Below, in pieces: positions 11,914 through 24,195 of a stretch of 64,000 nucleotides of DNA (position 1 is the first letter of the stretch; each line of letters opens with the position of its first letter). A program made the translations under genes and the position numbers. The notes under the pieces are model-generated. The model was not told the origin of the DNA and made no database searches. It saw nothing but the letters and a program-made list of their open reading frames with translations. The DNA is from Omphalotus guepiniiformis. Its lineage: Eukaryota > Basidiomycota > Agaricomycetes > Agaricales > Omphalotaceae. The DNA lies in contig JAQOOI010000022.1 in NCBI GenBank assembly GCA_028554645.1, positions 2,790,001-2,854,000 of the forward strand, read 5' to 3'.

Positions 11914-13685
11914 TCAGACAACTTCAACAAAATTAGCAGGAAATATGCCTTTACGATCTTCAACTTTGCCAGTCCACCTACAGAAGACGACGTCAGAGTA
12001 TATTTAGCAAATCCATTCAGGACCATACGTACCAATCATCCGTACTATCGCTCTTCTGTGTTACAACAATCACGTCTCCTTTTTTAAACGCAAGGTCTCC
12101 TGCCTATAAAACCAGAAAATTTAGAAGCATATGCATTCAAAGATGAAAGTTCTCACCTCGACTCCAGCAAAATTGTACAAAGCGACGGCACGAGCAACGC
12201 CTTCATGTGGTAGGAGAGGTTTTGTGAGTTCAGGTTTCGGAGCTATGAAGGGTTGAGAATCTGCCCGGAACTTTTTCTGCATCGGAGACGAGCTTTCCCA
12301 GGCATCGAATTCATTCGACGATGAAGACTGGGTGAACGGATTTGCCGAAGAAGAAAAAGACCTGGTGCTAGAAGAGGGCGTCACCGCGACACTAAAAGAC
12401 TTGTTATGTGTAGCGGAAGCTGGAGATCTGAGAGAGTCGAAAGGGTCATGAGCTGGTTTATTGAAATGTGACATGCTCCTCCGATTTCGCTGCCTAAAGT
12501 CTTCCTGTGGTGAGAAATCTGAGTCGAACTGTGTTCCGAAACCCGATGTAGCAAAGCTGTTCTTTGATGTCCAAGAAGACTCTGCTGCTTGGCGAGAATT
12601 CGAAGTGTCCGGGCCGTGGTTTAGACTTGACACTGTATCGCTGTCATGAGCGCCGAAGTACGACCCATTATCCTTCTGTTCTCCCCATGAGGTCGGAGGA
12701 AAACCTTTATCGTTCTTCTTCAACTTTCGGGGCGTACCAGCTCCAGGACTGGACAAACCGCCGAAAATATATCCTGACTCTCCACCTCCGTCTTCAATCC
12801 ATTGACGATTCCCAGGCAAGCCAGTGCATGATTCAAGGGTCTTGATAAGGGAGGATGCCCAAGGAGGCCTGTCTATAGAACCGCTGAGAAGCAGCTTTGC
12901 AGTTACTTGATCATTTCCGTAAGCCTGTACGTTGGCATCCTGTCTTTCCACAATGACCGATCCTTCGATAGACAGTCCACCAAAAAGACCCCGTGTCTTT
13001 GAGTAGCTGTACATAGCAGCAACTTTCCCACTAGTATTCAAAGAACCGGAGGCTTCACCATTTCGACCCAAGGGACCAACTGCGATGCTGGCGTTTCCAC
13101 CAAGGGTCAAACTGCCAGCGGCCATGAAAGATCTCTTAGTAGAATGTCAGGGTGATGCATGTTTCATGTATTGACTGCACACTTACTATGGCCTAAGCAG
13201 GTAATGAGATAGAGTGTAAAACCTGGCAAGATATCAGAACTCACGGCTCGGGAATTCAAAACGACCAAGAAGTCTGTCATTTCTGCACCTGCCTGACCAC
13301 CTACACCTAGCCCCGCAGTGCCTATGGCGCTCGGAGCAGACCAAGCTACGAACAAAAAGCTCGTCATTTCGAGATCTAGGAAGAATTGAGAGAACTCACA
13401 GCCATCTGGTAACCTCGCAATTACAATCCCACTTCCTGCCCTGGCACTGAACAGAAAGCCAGCCTTGAATATCGTGAATATCGCAAATCCTTTTGCATTC
13501 TCTAAGACATGACGAGGGATGACCCCGTCGAGCCCATTATTTCCGCTATCGACAAAAGATTGGACTGGAATGATCTGCAGGATTAATGGGAATCTGACAC
13601 GAGTGGAAGGCTAATACGCACATATTTTGGAAGCCTTGGCACATTCCTTGGGCAAAGACTGGGGAAGAGGACTATTGAATTTCAT
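11914..13685 (-). CDS. Ysc84/Lsb3/SH3YL1-family actin-patch protein with C-terminal SH3
   Basis: Member of the SYLF plus SH3 family (yeast Ysc84 and Lsb3, human SH3YL1), which binds phosphoinositides and actin and acts in endocytosis. The start at 13683-13685 gives MKFNSPLPQSLPKECAKASK, very close to the family's usual NPLP.SL..EC.KA opening. The SYLF domain continues with DGVIPRHVLENAKGFAIFT, SARAGSGIVIARLPDG, IGTAGLGVGGQAGAEMTDF and FGGLSIEGSVI. A Ser-rich linker with no domain follows (about 12240-12820). The last exons give the SH3 domain: ARAVALYNFAGVE, DLAFKKGDVIVVT and WWTGKVEDRKGIFPANFVEV, ending at TGA 11914-11916. ALYNF, WW and the NFVE end are the normal SH3 ligand-binding landmarks. 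The gene looks complete. Confidence 0.93.
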
Positions 13686-14625
13686 GAATAGGTGACCAAC
13701 GAGAAAGAGAAGACAACACAGTTTACCGTAAAACTAAGATATATAAGTGCGGCGAGGCCACTCGGATTGGAGAATTCGTATTAGTCATGTCCCATGACGC
13801 AGTTGCTGCGCCGAGGCCGAGCTTCCTCAGCACGGCAGTGGGTCCCAGCTGCAAGCACCCAGCATTTCTGAAGTCGTCTAAGCATATTGTGCAACGTTGT
13901 ATACATTCATCGATGGTCATCATCAGCGCATCAGCACGCGTAAAGCAGGAATCTCGACAGGTTTCATGCCAAACAAGCAGACTGCAATCGTCTGGAACGT
14001 GGGGTTGACTGAGATTCAATATTCAGGAGTTGACGTGCATCATCGAAGGCGTCGCAAAGAGGCGAGTAAGCTGATGCGCCTTTTATGATGGCCTGCTGAT
14101 CCAGGGGTTACATATGAGAAATTGGTCCTGACTCCAGAAGCATACTATTTCAATTTTTCACGCGATGCTACTTCAAGCTTACACACTCTGGGGGCGAATG
14201 CAGGACTGAGATTGTTGCGAATTCTGACCGTCACAGAACTTTCGCGGTTAGAACACTCGCGGGATATCAATCTAACTTGTTTTCAATGAAAGTGTGAACT
14301 GCCAGGGAACTATCATTGGGCCTTGCAAGCCTGAGTCGGTACAGCAGATATATCCGTTCGACTCTGCCGTCAGTCTATGCATAGCGCTTGAGTTCCATGC
14401 TTGACTTGATATCAAGTACATATATGTAGCATTGATAATCCTTTGTCTTATCCACAGTCATTTTTATAATTAACGAGGTGGAGTTTGCTGAGCTGGGCAC
14501 CGCCACCAACACGTGCTGAAAACATATCGCAAGTCTTACTTTTACCGTAGTCGAAAACGGAATTAGTATCGAATCCTTTGGAGACAGACTGGTCGGCGCT
14601 CTCTCGGCGCTCTCTCTCTCTCTTC
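13686..14625. other. Divergent intergenic region, 940 bp
   Basis: This region lies between two genes transcribed away from each other, so it should carry both promoters. A CT-rich tract (CTCTCTCTCTC near 14608-14622) sits directly before the start codon of the plus-strand gene, as is common at fungal transcription starts. The small open frames here overlap on opposite strands and look random. Confidence 0.5.
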
Positions 14626-16730
14626 ATGACCTCCATGTCTGCACCGCTTTTCAGGTTCATTGTCGCTGTCTTGATATTCTTCTATTCCGTCTGTCTTCCC
14701 GTGAGATCCGCGACTACCCAATTTCTCAATCAGGTACGTCTGCTTTTCTTGCCACTCCAATCGTGTCTTTGATGAAAACTGACTTTCCATCAGTCTTTTT
14801 CGTTCTCTTGGGATAGTCAGCTAGCTGTCCCTGTTCCGGTCACAAGTAATTAAGCTTGTTTTTCGTCGCCTTCGATCTGTTCTCATTCGCTTGTAGCACA
14901 ATGCGATACGCTTAACATACAGTGGTCTCGAGCTTCATCTAACACAGGGTGCGTGATAGTGACATCTCATGGTTGATAGTACATTTACCACCACTCTTCT
15001 TATAGGCCAGATCCTGTAGCCCCTTATTATCTACAAGTTTACACCTCGTTAGCACGCCATCTTGAAAATCTCTCTGCTCCAACTTACACATTCCTAGTGC
15101 CTATGTATTCCCCTTTGTAATCGAAGCCGGAAGCAATCTGAACTTCGTGAGCATTCACATCGCGTTCGCTGTATGCGCTTGTCAATAAAGTACTTGTTCA
15201 TAGGACTGGCAAGTTCCGTTTGGCCCGGGCACTTTGGTGTGTTTTTAGCTTCCTATCATCTGCACTACAGTGGGCTGACACTGCCTTTTCCTGTTTCCAG
15301 TATCAAATCTGCATGGTGAGCGCAAGAGAGCTAGATTTTTTGGCTGTATCCTAACGTCCACCTAGTTCGACAAGAACGGTAACACAGGCGGCTGCCAGGG
15401 AATTTATACTGTCATAGCCAACAGTACGACACCTACCTGTTCAAACTCGACTCTCTCTTTCCCCCTCGGTCCCCTAGATGTTGAGGCGTCAACACGTGAT
15501 GGCGAGCTGTCGCAATATGGCTGGCCCAACCAGGTGATTACATACTGTTCTGCACACCAATCTCCTCTTTTCTAAGTGGCATTACTTCTCAGTGCACGGA
15601 CATACAAGTCACGCCAAAGAACGGGACAGCCCCCTATACATTCACGGTACAATTGGCTTGCGCTTGACACGAATCTTTGATACTGACTGGGATTTAGATC
15701 GCGCCGTCTTTACATCCACCATGGAATATCACCGAGGACTCTGCCGACCCCATGAATTGGACCATCGCTCTGTCTTGGGCAACACCATTTTTCATCAGTG
15801 TAGCTGATTCGGCGGGTAACTATTGGTCGTATGGGCCACTGCACAGCGGGGGACAAGGATCTACTTCGTGCCTGTCCCAACTTTCTACTTCAAAGTGATA
15901 TGTCTTTCATATTCGAATGCGTCTCTTTGCTTACAGTCAATGACTACAGTGACAATTCTTCATCTGAAACGAACGGGGTATCAACTGGAGCAGTAGTCGG
16001 AGTGGGAGTAGGCGGATTGGTGGCTGGCTGTCTCGCTGGTTTCCTCGCCACATCTTGCTTACTCCGCAGACGTAGCTGGAAAGGGACTGAAGGGATATAT
16101 ACCGGTTTATCAATTGGGTCGCCCAACGGATCTCCTAGGGTCAATCACTACGACGACTCAACACAATATAGTGTTGGGCCTTCGCCTTCATCTGGGCAAC
16201 TGGTAGATCCAGGATCCATGTCGACTGGTCGGATGACTACCAACACAAACACATCACTACTGCACAGGGCCGGGGGAGGTGGAACTTATCAAATCGAGCC
16301 GTTCGTCTTGCCTGGCGAGGACCTTGGACCTCGCTCTCCGCTATCTCCGCGCGAAGCCAGCACTCAAGGCACGTCTGCATCAATTGGTGACTCGTCAGTG
16401 CCGGGTTCTAGTGGTGGTCGGACAGGCCAAGTATACGTCGTCCACCATGACAATGGTAGGGCTCCCGTCACTATATATCACCAAGATGGTACAGAAGTGG
16501 TGGAGCTTCCACCCAGATACGCGGACGGCACTAACCTTTCGAGCAGCGATGGCCAAAGTGACGGCGCTCTCAGTGGAAGCGATGGCCGTACAACTGCAGG
16601 TGGTACGGCCGTGTCACAGACTGCAAGTGGTGAAACGGCTCCTTCATTCTTGCAGCAAAGGCGACCTCAGCCAGTGCCCAGAAAAGCAAGAAATCGAGCG
16701 TCCAGCTCTGGAGCACCCTCTACGTCATGA
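14626..16730 (+). CDS. Secreted single-pass membrane protein with Ser/Thr-rich ectodomain, unknown function
   Basis: Not assigned to a named family. The ATG at 14626 is chosen because it starts a signal peptide: MTSMSAPLFRFIVAVLIFFY, then SVCLPVRSATTQ. Several exons follow with ectodomain segments (DWQVPFGPGTL, a CMFDKNGNTGGCQGIYTVI block with a CMF...GGC pair, CTDIQVTPKNGTAPYTFTV, WATPFFISVADSAGNYWSY) and repeated N-x-S/T sites. The exon starting about 15935 encodes an SSSETNGVSTG stalk and the membrane segment AVVGVGVGGLVAGCLAGFLA, then the basic stop-transfer RRRSWKG. A cytoplasmic tail of about 220 residues is rich in Ser, Gly and Pro and ends at TGA 16728-16730. The layout resembles fungal wall-stress sensors (Wsc/Mid2 style), but no WSC domain is present, so that role is only a guess. 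Confidence 0.7.
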
Positions 16731-17087
16731 TTTCTATATCTGTATCGGGTATTTTTCGTATTTCCTTCATGATCTGGGATAATTATGTGCGGGATGATTT
16801 TGCCTTTCTTTGTAGAGCGTTCAATTCGTTCTTGTCATGATAACAATACACACAAAGGAAACTTTGCTTGTTGGCAAATATACCACAAGGACCTCACAAA
16901 CTATTCTTCGATTCGCTCTTTACTATTACCATACTTGCTGCACCTTCGCTCAGATTATCTTTCTATGATTTACGCCACTTTCTGTTAATATAACCTATAT
17001 AGTCTCTTGTAAACAATAGAAAGTTTCTATGCCGCTTTGGCTAGGCGATCCATATTGTTATACATGGCGTACAATGATACGAACAAG
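16731..17087. other. Convergent 3' intergenic region
   Basis: Two genes end towards each other here (stops at 16730 and 17088). The sequence is AT-rich, as expected for 3' UTRs and poly(A) signals. No coding sequence or repeat was recognised. Confidence 0.5.
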
Positions 17088-18810
17088 TTAGCAACAATAT
17101 GTATTATCACAGTGTACACCTATAGGGCACGGTTTCCAGCCGGTACTAGCGTCCAATGTTCGCCAACCTAAAGCGGCTACTGCTGGGGCTGGTGTTATGT
17201 TGTCCTGTACAATAGACGGCTGCTCTTCCGCGGGACTTGACGACATCGCGAGCAAAGCATTCAGTCGTTGGTTCATTATGGCGATATCCTCTACGGTCCA
17301 GTTCTAGCCGAGCCGAGGTGAGACAGTATTCATTGTAGATAATAAGAAGATACGAACAGCAGAGTATGTCCGATCTGGTAGCTGCAACACTGATAGCATA
17401 GCTTCAAGGTTCGCGTCACTAGAGCATAAGGCATGGAGAAGAGCATTGAGGCTAGAAATGAAGAAATTTCAGGCACTTTCTTCGCTCGATAGCGAGGGTT
17501 CGTACGTTTTTCGGCTCTGAGTTGAATGCTCAGACCCGGGGCCTAGAGCTGTAAACAAGGATGCAACTGCATCGGTTCTCATGTCTCCGTCTGAATCGTC
17601 ACCTGCATTCCATTTATCGACTATCCACCATGCCCAACGTGCTAGGCACATCTCATAAGATGGGTCATAGACCAAAGAGTCCTCCTGGTTCCCATTGGGG
17701 TTTGAAATTGATGATCTATTCAAAAGTAGAAGAAGGGTTCGGGAAAGAAGAATGTTTGAGAAAACGGGATGTGAACTCTGAATATGGTCGAGGAGGGGTG
17801 TCCAAATTTGAAGAGAAGATTCTGGTGGCGAGAACGAGTCAACAGGAAATACACGCTTTCTAGATTCGGCATGAGATACCGACAACTGAAAAATGACAAC
17901 GGGCTCACTTTTTTGACAACGGAATGAGACCTCCCTTCTCTAGAAGAGTGTCACACAAGAATTCCAACGCCCATCTATCTTTGGCGTCCTGCTCATCTAC
18001 ATCCACGCTATCAGCTTGATGCCCTGTACTCCAACCTAGTTCCCCGAATTCGACATTTGCAGCAACTTTTGATTCCGCAATCCATTTTTCCAAGTCCTTG
18101 AACGCATTTTGAATAGACTGCTTGTATTGATTTCTCAATGAAGCATCTCTGATGGTGACTTTGAGCAGGTTCTTGTATTTCTTTAGAATCGGATTCAAAG
18201 GTCTGAGGGGCACAGTTTCAACCTGAGGCGCAGTCGAGGGATTGAGAGTAGGTAGCCAGTAGTTACTCAAGAGCCAGGACATCGACTAAAGTAACATGAG
18301 TGGGTTGATAATTTTATGACATCAATTCATACCTGCCTAGCACCTTCACGAAGAAGTTCAAGACTTGGAAGGTCTTCATGCGTAGCTGCGTGTCTAAGCT
18401 CCACTAACCACAGCGGTAGTCCAAGCTGACCAGCTATGGCTGCGATTGACCTTGCGTACACTCCCAGCTGCAGGGGATCCACAAGACCATTCACGAGTCG
18501 AATAATGGCAGAGGCGTAACTCTGTCTGAGAGACAGGAAAGATCGATCTTGCTGTGCATATGAAGCATCTTGTACAATGACAACCAAAAGAGCTAGGGTC
18601 GACTCGAGTGCATGAGGCAGCGAGGTAATGGCTTTCCAAGCAGAGAGCTGTGAGGTATATGAGAAATGCTTATAGACACATCTAGAGTCGACGTACTCTT
18701 TGTATAGCAAATACTTTTGCTTCTAGATCGTTTTCATCTGTGTATATAGCAGCACAGACCTGGTCGAGTTCAGTAATCGAAGTCCATGGTACTCGACGGG
18801 GTAGTTTCAT
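17088..18810 (-). CDS. LAS1: LAS1-like pre-rRNA ITS2 endonuclease (HEPN)
   Basis: Las1 cuts the ITS2 spacer of pre-rRNA together with the Grc3 kinase during 60S ribosome assembly in the nucleolus. The start (18808-18810) gives MKLPRRVPWTSITELDQVCA, then a DENDLEAKVFAIQR block and the helical segment LSAWKAITSLPHALESTLAL. The HEPN nuclease motif is plain: LPLWLVELRHAATHEDLPSL, with the R-H-x-x-T-H arrangement of catalytic residues. It is followed by ELLREGARQ and, in the next exon, SWLLSNYWLP. The C-terminal half is poorly conserved, as usual in Las1. The last exon ends ASTGWKPCPIGVHC, close to the WK.CPIG end of other Las1 proteins, with the stop at 17088. About five short introns. It appears complete, and the catalytic residues are intact. 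Confidence 0.92.
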
Positions 18811-18962
18811 GGTAAAAATGCGTTGAAGGAAGAAAAAATTAGTCTTATCTTATCTTATCTACCACGTGGTTTAAGCGCCCTATTTAGAAGATCAATGTTG
18901 AACTTTTCGGATAGGAAAACAAAGTTGTAACAAACGCGTCCTCGGCTTTTTCGACTCGCACG

Positions 18963-19916
18963 ATGCCTCCTAGCTTGGATCTGCGAGGCGATATTGCCGC
19001 TGCTCAGCTTGCGCTTTATGTTCCAGTTGCTGCTGTATGCTTCTTCTTTACCATACGCCATGCTTTTGAAAAAGACGCTGGTTACTTCTTCCTGCTCTTC
19101 TTTGCTCTCAGTACGTTTCATTCGTCTTGCTTTGCACAAAATCTCACTGTTCATTAGCGCGCATTGCCGGTGGTGCCTTGATTATTGCTGCTGAATTAAT
19201 TCAGCCTACGGTGACTGACTTGTTTATCGCGGCATATATCCTGTTTCCAGCTGGATTAGCGCTGCTTATGCTTGCTATGCTTGGATTCCTTGGTCTGTCG
19301 TACGTACACAGTCTATGCTCTTCTTCAAATGCTAATTGTATCGCAACAGTGGTCAGCACACCTTCAGCGAATACAGAAGATCAACGTACTTGTACCGAGT
19401 CGTGGCATTTGTTGCTATCGCTGCGCTAGCACTCAGCATAGCTGGGGGGATCTTAGGAACTCATGTCAATCCGGATGCGCACACGGGCTTGCTTTTGAGA
19501 CGTGTTGGTGCTGGCGTCTACGCAGGGACATATGCTTTGCTAGTCATCACTACCTTCATGTCTTTCCGATATCAATATCTCATGAGAACATACAGGAGGC
19601 GCGTAAGTACTCATGTTTTCCATACCGTCACCTTCTTCTGACATTATCGTGCGATTTATCATAGCTACTTATGGGATTAGCGGTTGCCCTTCTTCCTTTG
19701 GGAGTGAGGTCTGCATACGCAGTCCTCGATGCCTGGTCGTCCTCAGATGTTTTTGGCACCCAGCCCAGCCCTAATCCAACTCGTGCGGAAATGAACCCAG
19801 TGACAGGAAACTTTCTGACTTATCTGCTCATGGGGCTTGTGATGGAGTATCTTGTCGCGCTCATATTCCTGATATGCAGTTCGGGCTTTATGCGGCGACG
19901 CCATCGACATCGATGA
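18963..19916 (+). CDS. Multi-pass membrane protein, DUF7702-like
   Basis: A fungal integral membrane protein of unknown function. The start at 18963 opens MPPSLDLRGDIAAAQLALYV. About seven hydrophobic spans can be counted over five exons, including VPVAAVCFFFTIRHAF, GYFFLLFFAL, DLFIAAYILFPAGLALLMLA, YRVVAFVAIAALALSIAGG, YAGTYALLVITTFMSFRYQ, LAVALLPLGVRSAYAVLD and TYLLMGLVMEYLVALIFLIC. The blocks RIAGGAL, GVRSAYAVLD and NPVTGNF..YLLMGL.MEY are what I recognise from basidiomycete DUF7702 proteins. The tail is short and basic (RRRHRHR), with the stop at 19914-19916. The seven-span layout has led some to compare such proteins with receptors, but nothing in the sequence shows a ligand or partner. 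Confidence 0.82.
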
Positions 19917-20852
19917 ACGAGAGACACTTCACGATTATTCCAGTTTCCAACAACATTGGGACTACGAAGCAATTTTTAAATGACTTATATATATATCTTA
20001 CTTATGAACCTGACATGTACACTCGACAGGCTAGCGAGTGGTTTATTGGATATTCACGTACGATATGCTTGTATGACTTACGTTTACGAGCGTATGTTTT
20101 CTTTCTGTATGTATCGGTAGTATAGATTTCAATGAAACGAAGTTACTTGGCTTTAAATTGCATGTGCTCGTAGTGATATTGTTAGAACAGCCCTGCAGGT
20201 GCTTCAACTTGTCTTCCCACCCGAAGATCATCTTAAAAAGCAACTCAGGTAATCGAGACAGACCAATAGAAATTCAACTACTTAGCAGATACGCTATTTC
20301 TTGTTAAACTACCGTTACTACGTGAAATTGTATGAACCACATAGTCAAGCATTTTCCATACCGACGCTATGCGTCGAGCAGAAAGTGGAAGACGCTCCGG
20401 CTTAATTGGGTACAACGATGATTCCCTCTACCCACTCCAAGGTCAGTACCCTATTCCATATGAGAGGGAACAGAGTTGCTGGGCAAATGCGCTGCGCCAG
20501 CGGTGGTGAGGGTTGCAATGAAGAAAATATCGTGGGAGACGAACGCCTAAATGCAGATACTCTGCTTACATAATGTAGGATCCTCACACAATCTTCAACT
20601 CCAAAGGTGCTGTTTTCAGTCCACGATCTAATTACTGCCGTTTCTTTTGCCTTTTCTTCGTGTAAACATTTGAATCAACTCTCAAGGATTTACAATTATG
20701 TGGGAAGGAAAGGACTAGAATAAGTAGTGTTATCTAAGATGACGTTGTCGGTACTATATCAAGGATGATGCAGCCGGTTGTAAAGCCTGTAATCGATGAT
20801 AACCCGTCTTCGCTCTGCCTTCCACCACCTCAATTTCAACCGACCGAGAACA
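19917..20852. other. Intergenic, 936 bp, nothing recognised
   Basis: Lies between two plus-strand genes, so it should hold a 3' UTR and the promoter of the hydrolase. It is AT-rich near 19980-20150. Open frames are short, overlap on both strands and show no family resemblance. Confidence 0.5.
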
Positions 20853-21989
20853 ATGTCTGGTCATATTCACAACACTAATGCTGCCTGCTGCAGCATTCCT
20901 CCAGTCGTCTCTGACGAATACACACATAAAGGTGAATACAAGGCGTACGGAGGCTATAACAAGGTCTATGTGACCGGCCCTGCGAGCAGCCCGAATGCTA
21001 TCGTCTGCGTGTTCGATATCTTTGGGTAAGTGCACTTACAAGAGCTGTATGGTATTGGAATCTAATCATTTCGCAGTTTCTTCCCCCAAGTACGCTGCTA
21101 AGTTGGCTTTGGAATTCCTAGCCTGACCGTATAGATTAGACCAGACAAGGCGCAGATATCATTGCGTCGACGCTGAACACCACCGTCTACATGCCAGATT
21201 TCTTTGAACCTGAGCCTGCTTACCCAATCGAGAAGTTCCCACCTACCACCGACCAGCTAAAGAAAGATCTTCAAGACTTCTTCGGTAGCACTGCAAGCCC
21301 ACCAAAGACCGTCACCAAGATTCTGGAATTCGGGAAGGTGCTGAAAAGCAACGGCTACAAACGTGTCGGTCTATACGGTTACTGCTGGGGTTTGTCACTT
21401 AATTCATATTTCACTTGTCTTTACTCAAGTGTTCTGTGGTCACAAAGGTGGGAAGGTTGCTCTTCTTTCTGGTGCAGAAGGTACTCCTTATGACGCAGTG
21501 TCCATGGTCCACCCTGGGCAAGTTTTTTTGCTACTATTGTATGCATATCGAGCACTGATGGAGGATTGTGCAGGATGATGGCCGTAGACGATGCGATCAA
21601 CTGCACTATTCCTTTGGCCATGTATATCTCCAAGGATGAACCCGTTGATGAGGTGAAGTTGAGCTTGTCCGGAGCAAGGACCTTTCTGATATCAAGTAAT
21701 GTTCTAGTATAACAAGATGGTCGAAGTCATTTCCAAGAAGCCATTCGCTGACAAATGTGATCAGAAGAACTACAGCAACATGTCAGTGCAACTAATCCTT
21801 TGCAGTATTTCTAGACTGACAATGCTAGGTTCCATGGTTGGGCTGCTGCCCGCGGTGACCTTAAAAACGAGGAGAACAAGAAAGAGTGCGTTTGTTCACG
21901 CTGTAGCGCCTAGCTCCCATTTCTCACACTTTCGTAGATATGAGGACGTATACAACCGCCTCGTCAATTTCTTCCACAAGGCTCTCTAA
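20853..21989 (+). CDS. Dienelactone hydrolase family alpha/beta hydrolase
   Basis: Alpha/beta-hydrolase of the dienelactone hydrolase (DLH) family, cytosolic and with uncertain substrate in fungi. The ATG at 20853 is preferred because MSGHIHNTNAACCSIPPV is the normal opening of fungal DLH proteins; an in-frame ATG at 20796 would add 19 residues. Core segments are NKVYVTGPASSPNAIVCVFD, ADIIASTLNTTVYMPDFFEP, the nucleophile elbow GYCWG at about 21380 (Cys nucleophile, as in DLH) and a C-terminal FHGWAAARGD with the catalytic His. PDFFEP is also a usual family block. Short introns interrupt the gene (the GYCWG exon is followed by one at about 21390), and it ends at TAA 21987-21989. The nucleophile and His are visible; the acidic member of the triad is probably in the CTIPLAMYISKDEP exon. 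Confidence 0.9.
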
Positions 21990-22117
21990 GAGACGAATGA
22001 TGAACGCACTGTATGATTATTGCTGTACTTAAATGACAATTGAATATATGAAGGCAAGTTTGTCCATTGAGGAAAGTCTAATGTCATCAAGCTGGCCATG
22101 TAGACATCCACAAGAGT

Positions 22118-22153
22118 ATAAGCATAGCCCTCGTTATAAGCATAGCCCTCGTT
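22118..22153. repeat. Two direct copies of an 18-bp unit
   Basis: ATAAGCATAGCCCTCGTT occurs twice in a row with no mismatch, downstream of the F-box gene. It looks like a simple local duplication. Confidence 0.85.
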
Positions 22154-22241
22154 GCGTCGGACGAGCGCGCATGCCCGCCTCTGCCAGAAATGACTGATAA
22201 GGTCCAACAATGAGAAAGGTCCAATGTCATTTGCGAACGCT

Positions 22242-24028
22242 CTAGGTGAAATCCATAAGGTGTCCCGAATGATGATCAGGCACTTTCCAAAGCCAGAATG
22301 GTCCTACGCCGAATGTGTTAGCTCTCATTAACATCAAGGTCATGCAGCGTAACATACCGACAGGATCACCTGTAAGCAACGATATTTTTGAGAATAATTC
22401 GAAGTGATATGCCAGTAAATTTACCTTGATCGTGCATAGACGTGCTCCAGTTGCCTACGATCCCAGAAGCACTTGCTATGCCGCCAATCTGCACACCTTG
22501 CGAGCTTCGGAAAGTCAATTCAACATCAGGCAACGACGAGCAGTTTGAGATACGTACCACCAAAGAGTACTCCGATCATGAATAGCACCCTGTATCCAAT
22601 CATACTGGACCATCAGATTATAGATTTTCTTGAGCGTAGAATTAGCTAAAGAGCACTGACAAAACTCCATCTAACCGTGCCATCGACCCCGATCTTCACG
22701 TTGCCTTCTATCCTTGCTTCATTGCCGCTCACACCTCGTGATGTACCTGCGAACAGCAGCATGGGATATTGAGGATTGGTGTTCTCGAGTTCAGGTTCAG
22801 GTTTATGGAAGCACAGCTCTGCTTGGGACACGAGGTGGAGTTTCACCTCGATAAGACGTGTAGCCTCCCGGAAGCGGCTGTCATGGAAGAATATGGGATT
22901 ACGCGGTCCACTTGCTATGTTGGAGTACTAAAAAGCGATGAGTTAGACTATGTTGAATTGTAGAAAAGATATATTCACGTTGAAAGCTGTGAAAAAATAA
23001 GAAGTGTCAGGTTACTCGGTTCTGCTTGAGAAATGAAAGCACCGACCAAAGAGATCCCTTGATAGACCGGAAAGTCAACTGCTATTAACATATCGAAGAT
23101 AGCGATGATAACGAGCAAACGCCATACCGGTAATCCATGAAACATACGTATCGACGCCATGTCCCTAAGGAAGGATCTTAGATGGAATCATCGACAGGAG
23201 CATGAACTCACCTTCAACTCCAGCCCAATCCTCACCCCCGCGTAATGCAGGCGCTGAAAAAGCTCTGGTGTTTTCCAGCCCAATTGGAGGTACGTTACTG
23301 GTCCATAAACCAGGTAGCTCTCGGAGATTTGTCAAAACAACAATGGACAAGTGTTCGACGTGTCCCCAATTCACACTGCCGTCTTGCTCAAACGGGCCCC
23401 AATTGTTCGGAGAGGTGTAATTTCTTATGTCATACACAAAACAACGGCTTACGACGCGTCGAGCCCGTAGATCATGTATGGACTCCTCGTCGTCATCAGT
23501 GTCGTGTGAAAGGGCAAGATGTGATCGAAGTTGAGCGAAAGGCTGCACCTCGATAAGCAGAGGCGAACCTCTCAACACCCCGGACCCGCGCAGCACACGG
23601 TCAAGCCATGCGGTATTGAGGGATGGTGGCGCTTCGACCTGAGAGTCTGGAATTTTGCCAGGAAGAGCTTGTCGGATTGCAGATACGAATGTTTCCAGTG
23701 CCAGCCGTCGCTCTGGAAGAGCTTCATACGTTTCTTCACTGAAATGAAGTGCGAACAGCTCGGCCTGCGTGCGCCTCTGTAAATCAGCCTTCCAATTGTA
23801 AGATGATGCAGACGAATTGGCTTCAGATTTGAGAGTGTAGATAGCCTGACGAGGATCATCAAATCGCTGCAAGAACAGCTCTCGCCACAGATACTGGTCA
23901 TCGGAGTCATAGACTAGCTCGTGAGCCCAACGACAAAGCTTTGAGAAATTTGCGACAGTTCTTGGGTCGCAAAAGACGAGAATATGATGAACAAGTTCTG
24001 GAGGTACAAGGAGTATAAAAGTGGACAT
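22242..24028 (-). CDS. F-box protein of an agaricomycete-specific family
   Basis: Predicted substrate adaptor of an SCF ubiquitin ligase. The start at 24028 opens MSTFILLVPPELVHHILVFC, followed by DPRTVANFSKLCR and DQYLWRELFLQRFD, a typical N-terminal F-box. The first exon codes for about 280 residues. The rest of the family's C-terminal domain is cut into small exons: TWRRYVCFMDYR, DLFAFN, EVKLHLVSQAELCF, EARIEGNVKIGVDGTVRW, VQIGGIASASGIVGNWSTS and GDPVGPFWLWKV. The stop is TAG at 22242-22244. To keep the DYRDLFAFN block in frame an 11-nt exon is needed at 23047-23057, flanked by good splice sites. The target protein is unknown. Confidence 0.82.
23047..23057 (-). other. Probable 11-nt micro-exon in the F-box gene
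   Basis: Read on the minus strand, GGATCTCTTTG is preceded by TATCAAG and followed by GTCGGT. Its use joins DYR to AFN as DYRDLFAFN, a block I recognise in this F-box family. Reading through either flanking intron meets a stop. Confidence 0.6.
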
Positions 24029-24195
24029 GAGGTGAAGAACATGGCCATGGCATTCTCCGTGAGGTTATGTACTCATTATTTCATTATTTCAGACTTTACT
24101 GATCATATGTCACGACTCACCATTCAATAAAGCTCGGTTTCGCGCTTATTTGCCGTTGTTAAGTCTACCGCGGTCCTCATAGTTTCTCTTTGAAG

